33,569 bases of DNA from Fibrobacter sp. UBA4309 (GTDB lineage: Bacteria > Fibrobacterota > Fibrobacteria > Fibrobacterales > Fibrobacteraceae). A model generated the notes under the pieces. It saw only the letters and a program-made list of their open reading frames with translations. It searched no databases and was not told the DNA's origin. The DNA is taken from assembly GCF_002395745.1 (NCBI RefSeq), contig NZ_DGUN01000021.1, positions 1-33,569 on the forward strand, read 5' to 3'. Position numbers and translations under genes: made by a program. This document shows, piece by piece, positions 18,472 through 25,143 of the stretch. How positions within the stretch are numbered: position 1 is the first letter of the stretch; each line of letters begins with the position of its first letter.

Positions 18472-18506
18472 CCATCATCCATTATCAATCATCAATTATC
18501 AATTAA
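18472..18506. repeat. Heptad tandem array CMATYAT x5 in the batD-batE spacer
   Basis: Five 7-mers in exact register: CCATCAT, CCATTAT and CAATCAT, followed by CAATTAT and CAATTAA. The array fills the whole batD-batE spacer and its last unit contains the batD stop codon (TTA at 18503-18505 on the plus strand). In the batDE message it reads as UUGAUAA-like units. Confidence 0.75.
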
Positions 18507-20311
18507 ATATCCAGTCCCCCGCAAAGCTTTTCGATGTCGGCCAGCATTTTCTTCTGCTCGTCCGTGGTCGGGTTGACCGGTGCGAACCGCGCGAAGGCGC
18601 ACTTTTCGAGCCAGCTGTCAATAGCCGTAATCGTTTCTCCGTTCACTCCGAGCCTTGCGAGTTCGTCCTTCATCTGCGGGCGCGTCATGCCCTTGAATTC
18701 CAGGTTGGTCATGTCGCTCAGGTAATCGATGAGTCCGTTTTCGAGCGCGGCGAACAAAGCCTTGGCATCGCCGTTCTTCAGGGCCTCGCGGGCGCTGGCA
18801 AAGCGGTTCTTGAGCATCTTGTTGGCCTTGCCCTTGCGGATAAGCGCGGCGTTGTTGCTGCGCTTGCGGCGGCGGGTAATCTCGAAGTTCACGACAAGGT
18901 AGAACGGGATGGCCGCGGCAAAGATGATCCAGAAGATTGCGCTCTTGTAGGGCTCGGCAGATTCGCCGACGTCCTTGAGGGAATGGATATGGCGGATGTC
19001 GGAACCGAGGGACTCGATTTCCTGCTTTTGCACGGCGGCGGGGCCTGCGGTGGCGGCAGGCGTCTGGAAAACCGCTTCGGCGGAGGCATCTCCCTTTTCG
19101 ACATCGATAGTCCAGGGGCCCGCCGTCGCAGTTTCGTATTTTTTCTTGGCCGGGTTGAACCAGCTGTAGCTGATTTCGGGAATGGAGAAGGAACCCTTCT
19201 TTTTGGGATAGAGGAACACCCTGATTTCTTTCGAGGTGATGACCTTGCTACCGGCAATCTTCTTGGAAATGTTGTTTTCGGGAGGAACGGAGCGGAACTC
19301 GCCGAAATCGGGGAGCTTGGGATCGGTGATGGTGCCGGGTGTTCCGTCGCCCCTGATGTTAATGGAAAGCGTGAGCGCTTCGCCGACCTTCAGGTTCGTG
19401 CGGTCGAATTCGGCGGTAAACTTGTAGTCGCCCACCATGCCCGAGAAGTTTTCGGGCTTGCCTTCGGCGGGGAGTGGCTTTACGGTGATGTTGATCGTGG
19501 GGGAGGTCGCCTCGGCCTCGACGGATTCCTGCTTGATGCTGCGGCTGGAGAACGACATGCCGCCCATCTGCTTCTTTTCTTCGACGATCTTCGGCTCGCC
19601 GCGCTTGGTATACTTGAACTTGAACGGCGGAATCTGCAGGTTGCCGCTCTTGGTGGGGCTGAGCCAGGCGAACTTGGCGCTGGCCTGCATCTCGCGGCGG
19701 CTACCTTCCACGGGCTTGAATTCCATGTTGTTGAGGTCGCTGCGGTGGACTATGAAGTCGTTGCCGGTGCTCATGTCGGTGGCCTGGAGGCCGCCTTCGA
19801 AGTGCTCGTAGGTGTGGAAACCGAGGGTGACGTAGAACTGCTCGCCTTCGTAGATGGATTTTTTGCTGGGCGTGAGCGAAACGGCGAGGGCGTCGTCGGC
19901 ATAGGCGCGCTGCACGCTCACGGGAATCTTGCTGCTGATGTTCTGGACCTGGCCGCCGATTTCCCAGGTCATCTGGCCTACGTCTATCTGGCCGGTCTTT
20001 TTAGGGGCGCGGATCTTGAAATTGTAGATCCTGGCCTTGTAGCTGCCGCCACCGCCTCCGAAAAAGGAGTTGAACATGTCTTCCATGCTGGGGCGCATGA
20101 CCTGGTCGGAACTGTCTAAGCCCATGAGCGTAAACCCGTTGCGCGTTTCCAGTTGCGGGACGCCTCTTTCTGCGGGGAGTTCCTGGATAGGAATCACAAG
20201 CTGCAGACCGAAAGTCTGGCCCGCTTCAATCCGTTCCCTGTCTATCTGGAGGGACGGTCGGGCGAAAACAAGTGCAGATAAAGTCAGGCAAAACAGCAGG
20301 GTTCGTTTCAT
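18503..20311 (-). CDS. batD: BatD-family protein
   Basis: This 602-residue protein has a signal peptide (MKRTLLFCLTLSALVFA) and a long periplasmic part of beta-sandwich repeats typical of BatD. Recognisable features are PSLQIDRERIEAGQTFGL near the N-terminus, the pattern LTPSKKSIYEGEQFYVTLGF, and FDRTNLKVGEALTLSINIRG in the second half. One membrane segment lies near 455-475 (SAIFWIIFAAAIPFYLVV), followed by a basic RRRKR patch and a cytoplasmic helical tail. A Gly run (FFGGGGGS, 83-90) interrupts the first domain. It is the first gene of a batD-batE unit; batA-C are not in the window. ATG at 20311 or GTG at 20317 could start it, and neither has a good ribosome binding site. Confidence 0.85.
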   Translation of the reverse strand: MKRTLLFCLTLSALVFARPSLQIDRERIEAGQTFGLQLVIPIQELPAERGVPQLETRNGFTLMGLDSSDQVMRPSMEDMFNSFFGGGGGSYKARIYNFKIRAPKKTGQIDVGQMTWEIGGQVQNISSKIPVSVQRAYADDALAVSLTPSKKSIYEGEQFYVTLGFHTYEHFEGGLQATDMSTGNDFIVHRSDLNNMEFKPVEGSRREMQASAKFAWLSPTKSGNLQIPPFKFKYTKRGEPKIVEEKKQMGGMSFSSRSIKQESVEAEATSPTINITVKPLPAEGKPENFSGMVGDYKFTAEFDRTNLKVGEALTLSINIRGDGTPGTITDPKLPDFGEFRSVPPENNISKKIAGSKVITSKEIRVFLYPKKKGSFSIPEISYSWFNPAKKKYETATAGPWTIDVEKGDASAEAVFQTPAATAGPAAVQKQEIESLGSDIRHIHSLKDVGESAEPYKSAIFWIIFAAAIPFYLVVNFEITRRRKRSNNAALIRKGKANKMLKNRFASAREALKNGDAKALFAALENGLIDYLSDMTNLEFKGMTRPQMKDELARLGVNGETITAIDSWLEKCAFARFAPVNPTTDEQKKMLADIEKLCGGLDI

Positions 20312-20316
20312 ACCCA

Positions 20317-20324
20317 CAAATTTA
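20317..20324 (-). promoter_or_regulatory. TAnnTTTG box 5 nt from the batD start
   Basis: On the minus strand TAAATTTG ends 5 nt before the ATG. If this is a -7/-10 type element, transcription would begin at or next to the start codon, matching the lack of a Shine-Dalgarno sequence. Confidence 0.45.
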
Positions 20325-20404
20325 CCAATTTTTCGGGGTGCCGACCACTCGCTCCGGGCCCCGCTTGTCTTTCGGGACTGCTGCCGAAAAGCCGGATCAA
20401 AAAG

Positions 20405-20437
20405 GGGTAAAATATTAAATATATATATTTTTTACCC
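20405..20437. promoter_or_regulatory. Inverted repeat GGGTAAAA / TTTTACCC abutting the small-gene promoter
   Basis: GGGTAAAA (20405-20412) and TTTTACCC (20430-20437) flank an AT-only centre of 17 bp. The right arm ends at the base before the -35 box of the 20-codon gene. It could be an operator serving that gene or, on the other strand, batD. A structural or terminator role is also possible. Confidence 0.45.
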
Positions 20438-20466
20438 TTGCAGCGTTAGTAAAAAATTGTTAATAT
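20438..20466 (+). promoter_or_regulatory. Sigma70-like promoter of the 20-codon gene
   Basis: TTGCAG (20438-20443) and TAATAT (20461-20466) are separated by exactly 17 bp. The expected start of transcription is near 20472. Confidence 0.65.
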
Positions 20467-20470
20467 TGGC

Positions 20471-20491
20471 TCGCCGTTTTGAAAATGGCGA
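20471..20491 (+). promoter_or_regulatory. 5'-terminal hairpin of the small transcript
   Basis: TCGCCGTTT (20471-20479) pairs with AAATGGCGA (20483-20491) around a TGA loop: 9 bp with one G-T pair. It begins at the predicted transcription start, a position typical of structures that protect an mRNA 5' end. Confidence 0.55.
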
Positions 20492-20524
20492 TAAAAAGCA
20501 AAAATAAACGATAAAAGGACAAAA

Positions 20525-20587
20525 ATGTACTGCATTCTCGCCGCCCTCCTGGTCAAGAGCTTCAGAAAGCACGCCAAGCGTGCCTAA
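20525..20587 (+). CDS. 20-residue small protein
   Basis: The open frame encodes MYCILAALLVKSFRKHAKRA and stops with TAA at 20585-20587. AAAGGA lies 5 nt before the ATG. The product has a hydrophobic stretch (CILAALLV) followed by a strongly basic tail with five Lys/Arg and one His. That composition suits a membrane-associated peptide, such as a small regulatory protein, a type I toxin or a leader peptide. It has its own promoter, 5' hairpin and strong terminator, so the transcript would be about 195 nt. I do not recognise a family. The RNA could instead be the functional product, with the frame incidental. Confidence 0.6.
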   Translation: MYCILAALLVKSFRKHAKRA

Positions 20588-20630
20588 CTGATTGCCAGCC
20601 AAGGCATTAGAACTCTCTCTAAAAAGAAAT

Positions 20631-20667
20631 TACCGGTAAAGCCTACGGGCCTACCGGTATTTTTTTT
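20631..20667 (+). terminator. Terminator between the small gene and the convergent esterase
   Basis: TACCGGTA (20631-20638) pairs with TACCGGTA (20652-20659), with an inner GCC/GGC, and is followed by eight T. The other strand has a TTTCTTTTT tract after the stem, so it may serve both convergent genes. Confidence 0.88.
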
Positions 20668-20680
20668 GTTATGACGTTGG

Positions 20681-22159
20681 CTAGAACTGCTCGAAGAACT
20701 TATGGACTTCTTCGGGGACCCAGGTTTGTTCCCAGTTCCAGCCGATGCTCATGTTGCCCGTGTCGTGGGCGGTCCACTGGTGGTTTCCGGGCCAGCTGCA
20801 CCACTTGACGGGGAAGCGTTCGTCCACATTCTTGAAGTCGTAGCACACGTGGCCGGTGTTCCCGCTGATTTCCTGCGGCTTTTCGCTGCTCGCGTCGGTG
20901 AAGTCGCCGTTCGCGTCGGCCTTGCCGTTACGCTTGAGGATGCGCGGAAGGGCGCTGTTCTTTGCACGGTCGTAATTGCAACGGTCGTCGTTCACGCCGT
21001 GCACGTTCATCCAGGCGACGGGCAGGTTCTTCATCGCGTTACCCTCGGGCAGCCAGATGTTGTAGTCGGCCACGGCGTAGGTGGCCGCTGCGCGGACCCG
21101 GCTCTGCATGTCCTGCATCAGCGAGTAGCTGAACATGGCTCCGTAGCTGAACCCGGTGATGAACACGCGGCTCGTGTCGATACAGTAGTTCTCGTTCAGG
21201 GTGGTGAGTGTCTGGGCGAAGAAGTCGTGGTCGGCCTGGCCCTTGCTCCATAGGCCTCCAATCGCATCGAGAGAGACAAAGATGTAGTCACCATTCTTGT
21301 CGAGCACCTGCTGGCCGTAGTAAGGCGTGGGGTGGTCGTAGTCGGGGTCGTGGTGCACAAAGTCTTCGCCTTTGCTGCCGTAGCAGTGCAGCGCGAATAG
21401 CACCTTGTGCGGCTTTTTGTTGTCGTAGTTCTTGGGCAGGGTGACGAAGTAGGTACGGTTGTCGCTGCCTACCCGGATCTGGAACTGGTCGCCGTTCTCG
21501 ACGCTCTTGACCTTTTGCAGCTTGGAATTGGAGCCGCAGCCCTTGCTGGGCGTGGGGTCGTTCTTGAGCGCGTAGCCGAACTTGAACTGCGGAGCGGTCG
21601 CCTTGAGTTTCACGTTGAGCGTGGTGTCGAGCGTGCCGAGCGGTACCGTGAGCGTGTCGAAGCCCTCTGCCACGAAGCGGATGGCTTCGCCCTGCTGCAC
21701 TTCCTTGAGGAGGGCGCGGCCTTCGAAGCGGACGGTCTGCTTGGCGCTGCCCATGGTGACCTGCGCGAAATACGTGCCCTTGGCCTTGATGCCGCTGGAA
21801 AGGTCCACCTGGCCGGAACCGTAGAGCGTCTGCGCGAACACCTGGTTGCCGAGCGCGTTGAAGATTTTCACCTGCACGGGCTTGCCGCTGCTCTGCGCGT
21901 AGGTGAGGACGCCGTCGTTGATACCGATGAATCCGGGGGCGCTTGCGGAGCGGATTGCGTCGGACTGTTCGTCTTCGTGGATGGTGAATTTGCCCTGGCT
22001 GTCGGTCGTTGTGGACTTGCCCTCTTTCACGAGGTTGACGGCGACGCCGTTGAGGGCTTTGCCCTGCTCGTCGGAAACGGTGCCCGATACGGTGTATGCG
22101 GATGCCATGCCGCAGAATGCCAAAAGGCAAGCCGCTGAAGCTAGCTTGTATGTTTTCAT
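20681..22159 (-). CDS. Secreted alpha/beta-hydrolase esterase (PHB-depolymerase / feruloyl-esterase type)
   Basis: This 492-residue protein has a signal peptide (1-21, ending MASA). A carboxypeptidase-regulatory-like beta domain follows (22-66, VSGTVSDEQGKALNGVAV). Next is a module like a T9SS type A sorting tail (about 94-146, VKIFNALGNQVF...DLSSGIKAKGTYFAQV). The hydrolase runs from about 225 to the end. The nucleophile elbow is GFSYG (S338), the likely acid is in GVNDDRC (D391 or D392), and the likely His is in PGNHQW (H460). AAAGGAG lies 6 nt before the ATG. Related enzymes release ferulate or acetate from plant cell walls; the substrate here is inferred. Its paralogue lies beyond mqnC in the opposite direction. 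Confidence 0.83.
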   Translation of the reverse strand: MKTYKLASAACLLAFCGMASAYTVSGTVSDEQGKALNGVAVNLVKEGKSTTTDSQGKFTIHEDEQSDAIRSASAPGFIGINDGVLTYAQSSGKPVQVKIFNALGNQVFAQTLYGSGQVDLSSGIKAKGTYFAQVTMGSAKQTVRFEGRALLKEVQQGEAIRFVAEGFDTLTVPLGTLDTTLNVKLKATAPQFKFGYALKNDPTPSKGCGSNSKLQKVKSVENGDQFQIRVGSDNRTYFVTLPKNYDNKKPHKVLFALHCYGSKGEDFVHHDPDYDHPTPYYGQQVLDKNGDYIFVSLDAIGGLWSKGQADHDFFAQTLTTLNENYCIDTSRVFITGFSYGAMFSYSLMQDMQSRVRAAATYAVADYNIWLPEGNAMKNLPVAWMNVHGVNDDRCNYDRAKNSALPRILKRNGKADANGDFTDASSEKPQEISGNTGHVCYDFKNVDERFPVKWCSWPGNHQWTAHDTGNMSIGWNWEQTWVPEEVHKFFEQF

Positions 22160-22350
22160 GAGTTCTCCTTTCCCCCAAAAAACCCGTTACAAGCTAATCT
22201 ATACTGCTACATAATTTATGTCGCACGGTCGGAACGCATGTTTATGGATGAATTGTCTATAAACATATTTTTACGGGAGAAGCTAAATACCCGACGAAGA
22301 CCTGCAGAAAACTGTGGAAAAGGCCGCGGAATCGGAAGAGAAAAAATAGT

Positions 22351-23400
22351 TTAGCCCTTGGGGACGAAATCGAAATTCAGGCTGCGGCGGTAAGGTACGA
22401 ATCCCGCGTCGCGGATGAATTTTTCGGCCTCTTCGATGCTCGTGAGGCCCTGGCTCTGCAGCACGTTTTCTTCGATGACGATACTGTTGATGTCGTCGGC
22501 GCCGCAGTGCAGCCCGAGTTCGCCGAGGGAACGGCCCATCCCGAGTAACGATACTTCGATATGCGGGATGTTGTCGAGGTACAGGCGGCTGAGCGCGAGC
22601 AGCTTGAGGTATTCGTCGCCGCGAACATGCCGGATGGGGAACTTGTCCGTTTGCGGCTGGAACGTCCATACCACGAAACTCTTGAATCCCTGGGCGATAT
22701 CCTGCGTGGCACGCACGTATTCGAGGTGCTCGACGATTTCTTCGGGAGTCTCGACGCTGCCGAATACGATGTTCGCGCTGCCGGGGAGTCCCTTCTTGTG
22801 GCAGGCGGCGAGGGTGTCGCACCATTGCCGTGCGGGGAGTTTTTTAGGCGACAGCAGTTGCCGCATGCGGTCGGAGAGGATTTCGGCGCCGGCGCCCGGC
22901 ACGGACGTTAGTCCGGCTTCCTTTAAAATGTCGAGCAGTTCGTCCAAGGTAATCTTGTTGAATTCCGCAATGCGCACGAGTTCCACCGGCGAAAAACCGC
23001 GCACCTTCACGCCCATTTCGTGGGTGAGCATCTTGAGCACGTCGGTGTAGTAGCTGAGCGGGATATCCTTGTTGACTCCGCCCTGCAAAAAAATCTGGTC
23101 GGCGCCTTTCGCCTTGGCCTCGATTGTTTTCTGGCGGATTTCGTCTAAAGTAAGTACGTAGGCTTCGGGGCTCTTGGCGGGCCTGCAAAAACTGCAAAAA
23201 CTGCAGGTGATTTCGCAGACGTTCGTATAGTTCACTATACGGAAGGCGGTATAGCCCACCTTGTTTTCGGGATGCATGCGTTTGCGCACCTTGTCGGCGG
23301 CTTCGGCCACTTCTGTCCATGGGGCGTTCTTCAATATGTCGAGCGCTTCCGCCATGGTAAGGCGGTTTCCGTCAATCGCTTTTTGCAGTTTTTCGTCCAT
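22351..23400 (-). CDS. mqnC: Cyclic dehypoxanthinyl futalosine synthase, radical SAM
   Basis: This 349-residue enzyme of the futalosine route to menaquinone cyclises dehypoxanthinyl futalosine. It has the radical-SAM cluster CEITCSFC (C62, C66, C69) after GYTAFRIVNYTNVC. MqnC-specific patterns follow: ADQIFLQGGVNKDIPLSYY, GFSPVELVRIAEF, GAGAEILSDRMRQLLSPKK and VWTFQP. The last favours MqnC over the related MqnE. ATG at 23400 is chosen over one at 23466 because the family N-terminus begins there; no strong ribosome binding site is seen. It stands alone between two esterase paralogues, without other mqn genes in the window. It implies anaerobic or fumarate-type respiration using menaquinone. 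Confidence 0.9.
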   Translation of the reverse strand: MDEKLQKAIDGNRLTMAEALDILKNAPWTEVAEAADKVRKRMHPENKVGYTAFRIVNYTNVCEITCSFCSFCRPAKSPEAYVLTLDEIRQKTIEAKAKGADQIFLQGGVNKDIPLSYYTDVLKMLTHEMGVKVRGFSPVELVRIAEFNKITLDELLDILKEAGLTSVPGAGAEILSDRMRQLLSPKKLPARQWCDTLAACHKKGLPGSANIVFGSVETPEEIVEHLEYVRATQDIAQGFKSFVVWTFQPQTDKFPIRHVRGDEYLKLLALSRLYLDNIPHIEVSLLGMGRSLGELGLHCGADDINSIVIEENVLQSQGLTSIEEAEKFIRDAGFVPYRRSLNFDFVPKG

Positions 23401-23407
23401 TCTACCC

Positions 23408-23415
23408 CAAAAATA
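23408..23415 (-). promoter_or_regulatory. TAnnTTTG box 7 nt from the mqnC start
   Basis: On the minus strand TATTTTTG ends 7 nt before the ATG. Together with the missing Shine-Dalgarno sequence this suggests a very short leader. Confidence 0.45.
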
Positions 23416-23540
23416 AGTTTTTTTTGACGGATTTTGTAAACAAATGCCCGTGGACTTATTATCCATGGCTTTTGAATTTGGATGTGAGCGGTGTCACGAT
23501 GGAGGATATATCTTTATAGTACAAAAAGAGGATGTTTGGT

Positions 23541-25058
23541 ATGAAACGAATACTGTATACTGGTATGTCTTTTGGCCTTGCAATGGCCATTTCGGCAAGT
23601 GCATTCACCCTGAACGGAAAAGTGACCGATGAAAAGGGCGCTGCAGTGAGCGGCGCCTCGGTGGCGTTGGTCCAGAAAGGGCTCCAGACAAAGACCGATG
23701 CGTCGGGCGCCTTTACATTCCATCAGGATGATCCCGTTACCCCGGGCGATTCCCTTGGCCAGGGCGAACCGTGCGTTGCTGGCACTCCGGGTTGCGAGGG
23801 CGGTTCGGAAGCCATTGCTCTGCAGCGTTCTTCGCTGGGTTACCTCTCCGTAAACAAAGGCGTGCTTTCGTTCTCGCAGAGTTCTAGCGGGCCGGTCCAG
23901 GTGCAAATCTTTGACATGGTGGGCAACCGCCTGCTCAACGAAACCCTGTACGGCTCGGGTACGGTCGACATGAATGCCTCTGTCCGTGCGAAGGGTGTGT
24001 ATTTTGCCCGCGTCCGTGTGGGTAGCGCTCAGCAGAATTTCAAGTTCACGGCCGACGGCAGCTTTGCGGCCGCCTTCGGCGAAAAGACGAACGCGAAGGC
24101 TCTCCTGAAGGTCGGCGATTCCGATGACCTGCGCGTGATTGCCGCCGGATTCGATACGCTCAACGTCAAGCTCAACAATCTCGATACGACGCTTGCGCTC
24201 AAGCTCAAGAAAACGGTGGTCGCTTCGCAGTACGCCTATGGTTGGGGACTCAAGAACGATCCGGTTCCTTCTAGCGGTTGCGGCAAGGATACCCGCCTCG
24301 ACTACAAGTACCGCGGCGACAAGCCCTACATCGAATTCAAGTGGAGCAAGGGCACGCGTACCGTGCGTATCGATATCCCTAAGAGCTACGACAAGAACAA
24401 ACCGTACAAACTCATTTTCGGCATGCAGTGCATGGGCGGCTGGGCCGGCGGTGTACAGGACGAAGGCTACTACGGCCTCAAGCCCCTCGACAAGAACGAA
24501 ACGGCCATCTTCGTGGCTCCCGAAGGCAACGGAAACCAGGCCCCGTGGGCCCAGGATGACTACACGCTTTTCGATGAACTTCTTGCTTATCTCGAAGGCA
24601 ACTTCTGCATTGACTCGAGCCGCGTGTTCTCTACGGGCTTCAGCTACGGCTCCATGTTCAGCAATGGCCTCTCCTGGAATCACCAGGACGTGCTCCGCGC
24701 CGTTGCCGTATACGAGACTGCCGAACGCAACATTTGGCTCCCGCAGCGCCAGAACAAGGGCATCGGCTGGATGGGCGTGCTTGGCCTCGACGATAACCTC
24801 TGCACTCCGGAGATGGGCCGCGCTGCACGCGATATCATCTTGACGCTCAACTCCGAAGGTGGCAAGGCGAAGAATGAACGTGCCGAAGAAGCTCCGCGCA
24901 ATTCCGCCCACAAGTGCTACGATTACACGACGGTCGAAGAACGCTTCCCGGTTCGCTGGTGCACGCAGAGTGGCGGTCACATCTGGGACCACAAGGATCC
25001 GGGCCAGCAGAAGTCCTGGGTGCCCGAGACCACTTGGGATTTCTTCAGCAAGTTCTAG
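23541..25058 (+). CDS. Secreted alpha/beta-hydrolase esterase, paralogue of the 20681-22159 gene
   Basis: This 505-residue protein has the same domain order as its paralogue. A signal peptide (1-21, ending SASA) is followed by a regulatory-like beta domain (22-64). An extra Gly/Cys-containing loop comes next (about 65-90). A T9SS-tail-like module (about 119-170, VQIFDMVGNRLLNETLYGSG) precedes the hydrolase. The active site is GFSYG (S368), D417 or D418 in GLDDNLC, and H480 in SGGHIW. GAGG 9 nt upstream supports ATG 23541 over ATG 23532. A TATCTTTA box lies at 23509-23516. A perfect terminator follows. The likely substrate is an ester of plant polysaccharide; this is inferred. Confidence 0.83.
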   Translation: MKRILYTGMSFGLAMAISASAFTLNGKVTDEKGAAVSGASVALVQKGLQTKTDASGAFTFHQDDPVTPGDSLGQGEPCVAGTPGCEGGSEAIALQRSSLGYLSVNKGVLSFSQSSSGPVQVQIFDMVGNRLLNETLYGSGTVDMNASVRAKGVYFARVRVGSAQQNFKFTADGSFAAAFGEKTNAKALLKVGDSDDLRVIAAGFDTLNVKLNNLDTTLALKLKKTVVASQYAYGWGLKNDPVPSSGCGKDTRLDYKYRGDKPYIEFKWSKGTRTVRIDIPKSYDKNKPYKLIFGMQCMGGWAGGVQDEGYYGLKPLDKNETAIFVAPEGNGNQAPWAQDDYTLFDELLAYLEGNFCIDSSRVFSTGFSYGSMFSNGLSWNHQDVLRAVAVYETAERNIWLPQRQNKGIGWMGVLGLDDNLCTPEMGRAARDIILTLNSEGGKAKNERAEEAPRNSAHKCYDYTTVEERFPVRWCTQSGGHIWDHKDPGQQKSWVPETTWDFFSKF

Positions 25059-25081
25059 AATTTTTTTTCATCCACACTCCC

Positions 25082-25117
25082 AGTCCCGTCCCGGTGTAAA
25101 CCGGGACGGGACTTTTT
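25082..25117 (+). terminator. Rho-independent terminator after the second esterase
   Basis: AGTCCCGTCCCGG (25082-25094) pairs perfectly with CCGGGACGGGACT (25101-25113) around a 6-nt loop, then a T-run to 25117. Confidence 0.96.
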
Positions 25118-25130
25118 GCATTTAAGTTTC

Positions 25131-25138
25131 TACATTTG
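25131..25138 (+). promoter_or_regulatory. TAnnTTTG box 5 nt from the ABC ATPase start
   Basis: TACATTTG followed by C matches TAnnTTTGY. It ends 5 nt before the ATG at 25144, which has no Shine-Dalgarno sequence. TTTTTGCA lies 10 nt upstream of the box, as it does before the box at 8487. Confidence 0.45.
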
Positions 25139-25143
25139 CCCAC

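Noticed and set aside
17633..18506. Heptad arrays as a CRISPR locus
   Set aside because: Units are 7 bp with no spacers, the two arrays flank a normal gene, and no cas gene is present.
22239..22267. ATGTTTAT / ATAAACAT inverted repeat followed by T residues
   Set aside because: It could form an AT-only hairpin, but no plus-strand gene ends there and the stem is weak. Not called as a terminator.
22291..22350. Coding-like stretch before mqnC's 3' end reading PDEDLQKTVEKAAESEEKK on the plus strand
   Set aside because: An in-frame stop lies just upstream, and there is no start codon or ribosome binding site. It could be a remnant gene tail but cannot be supported.
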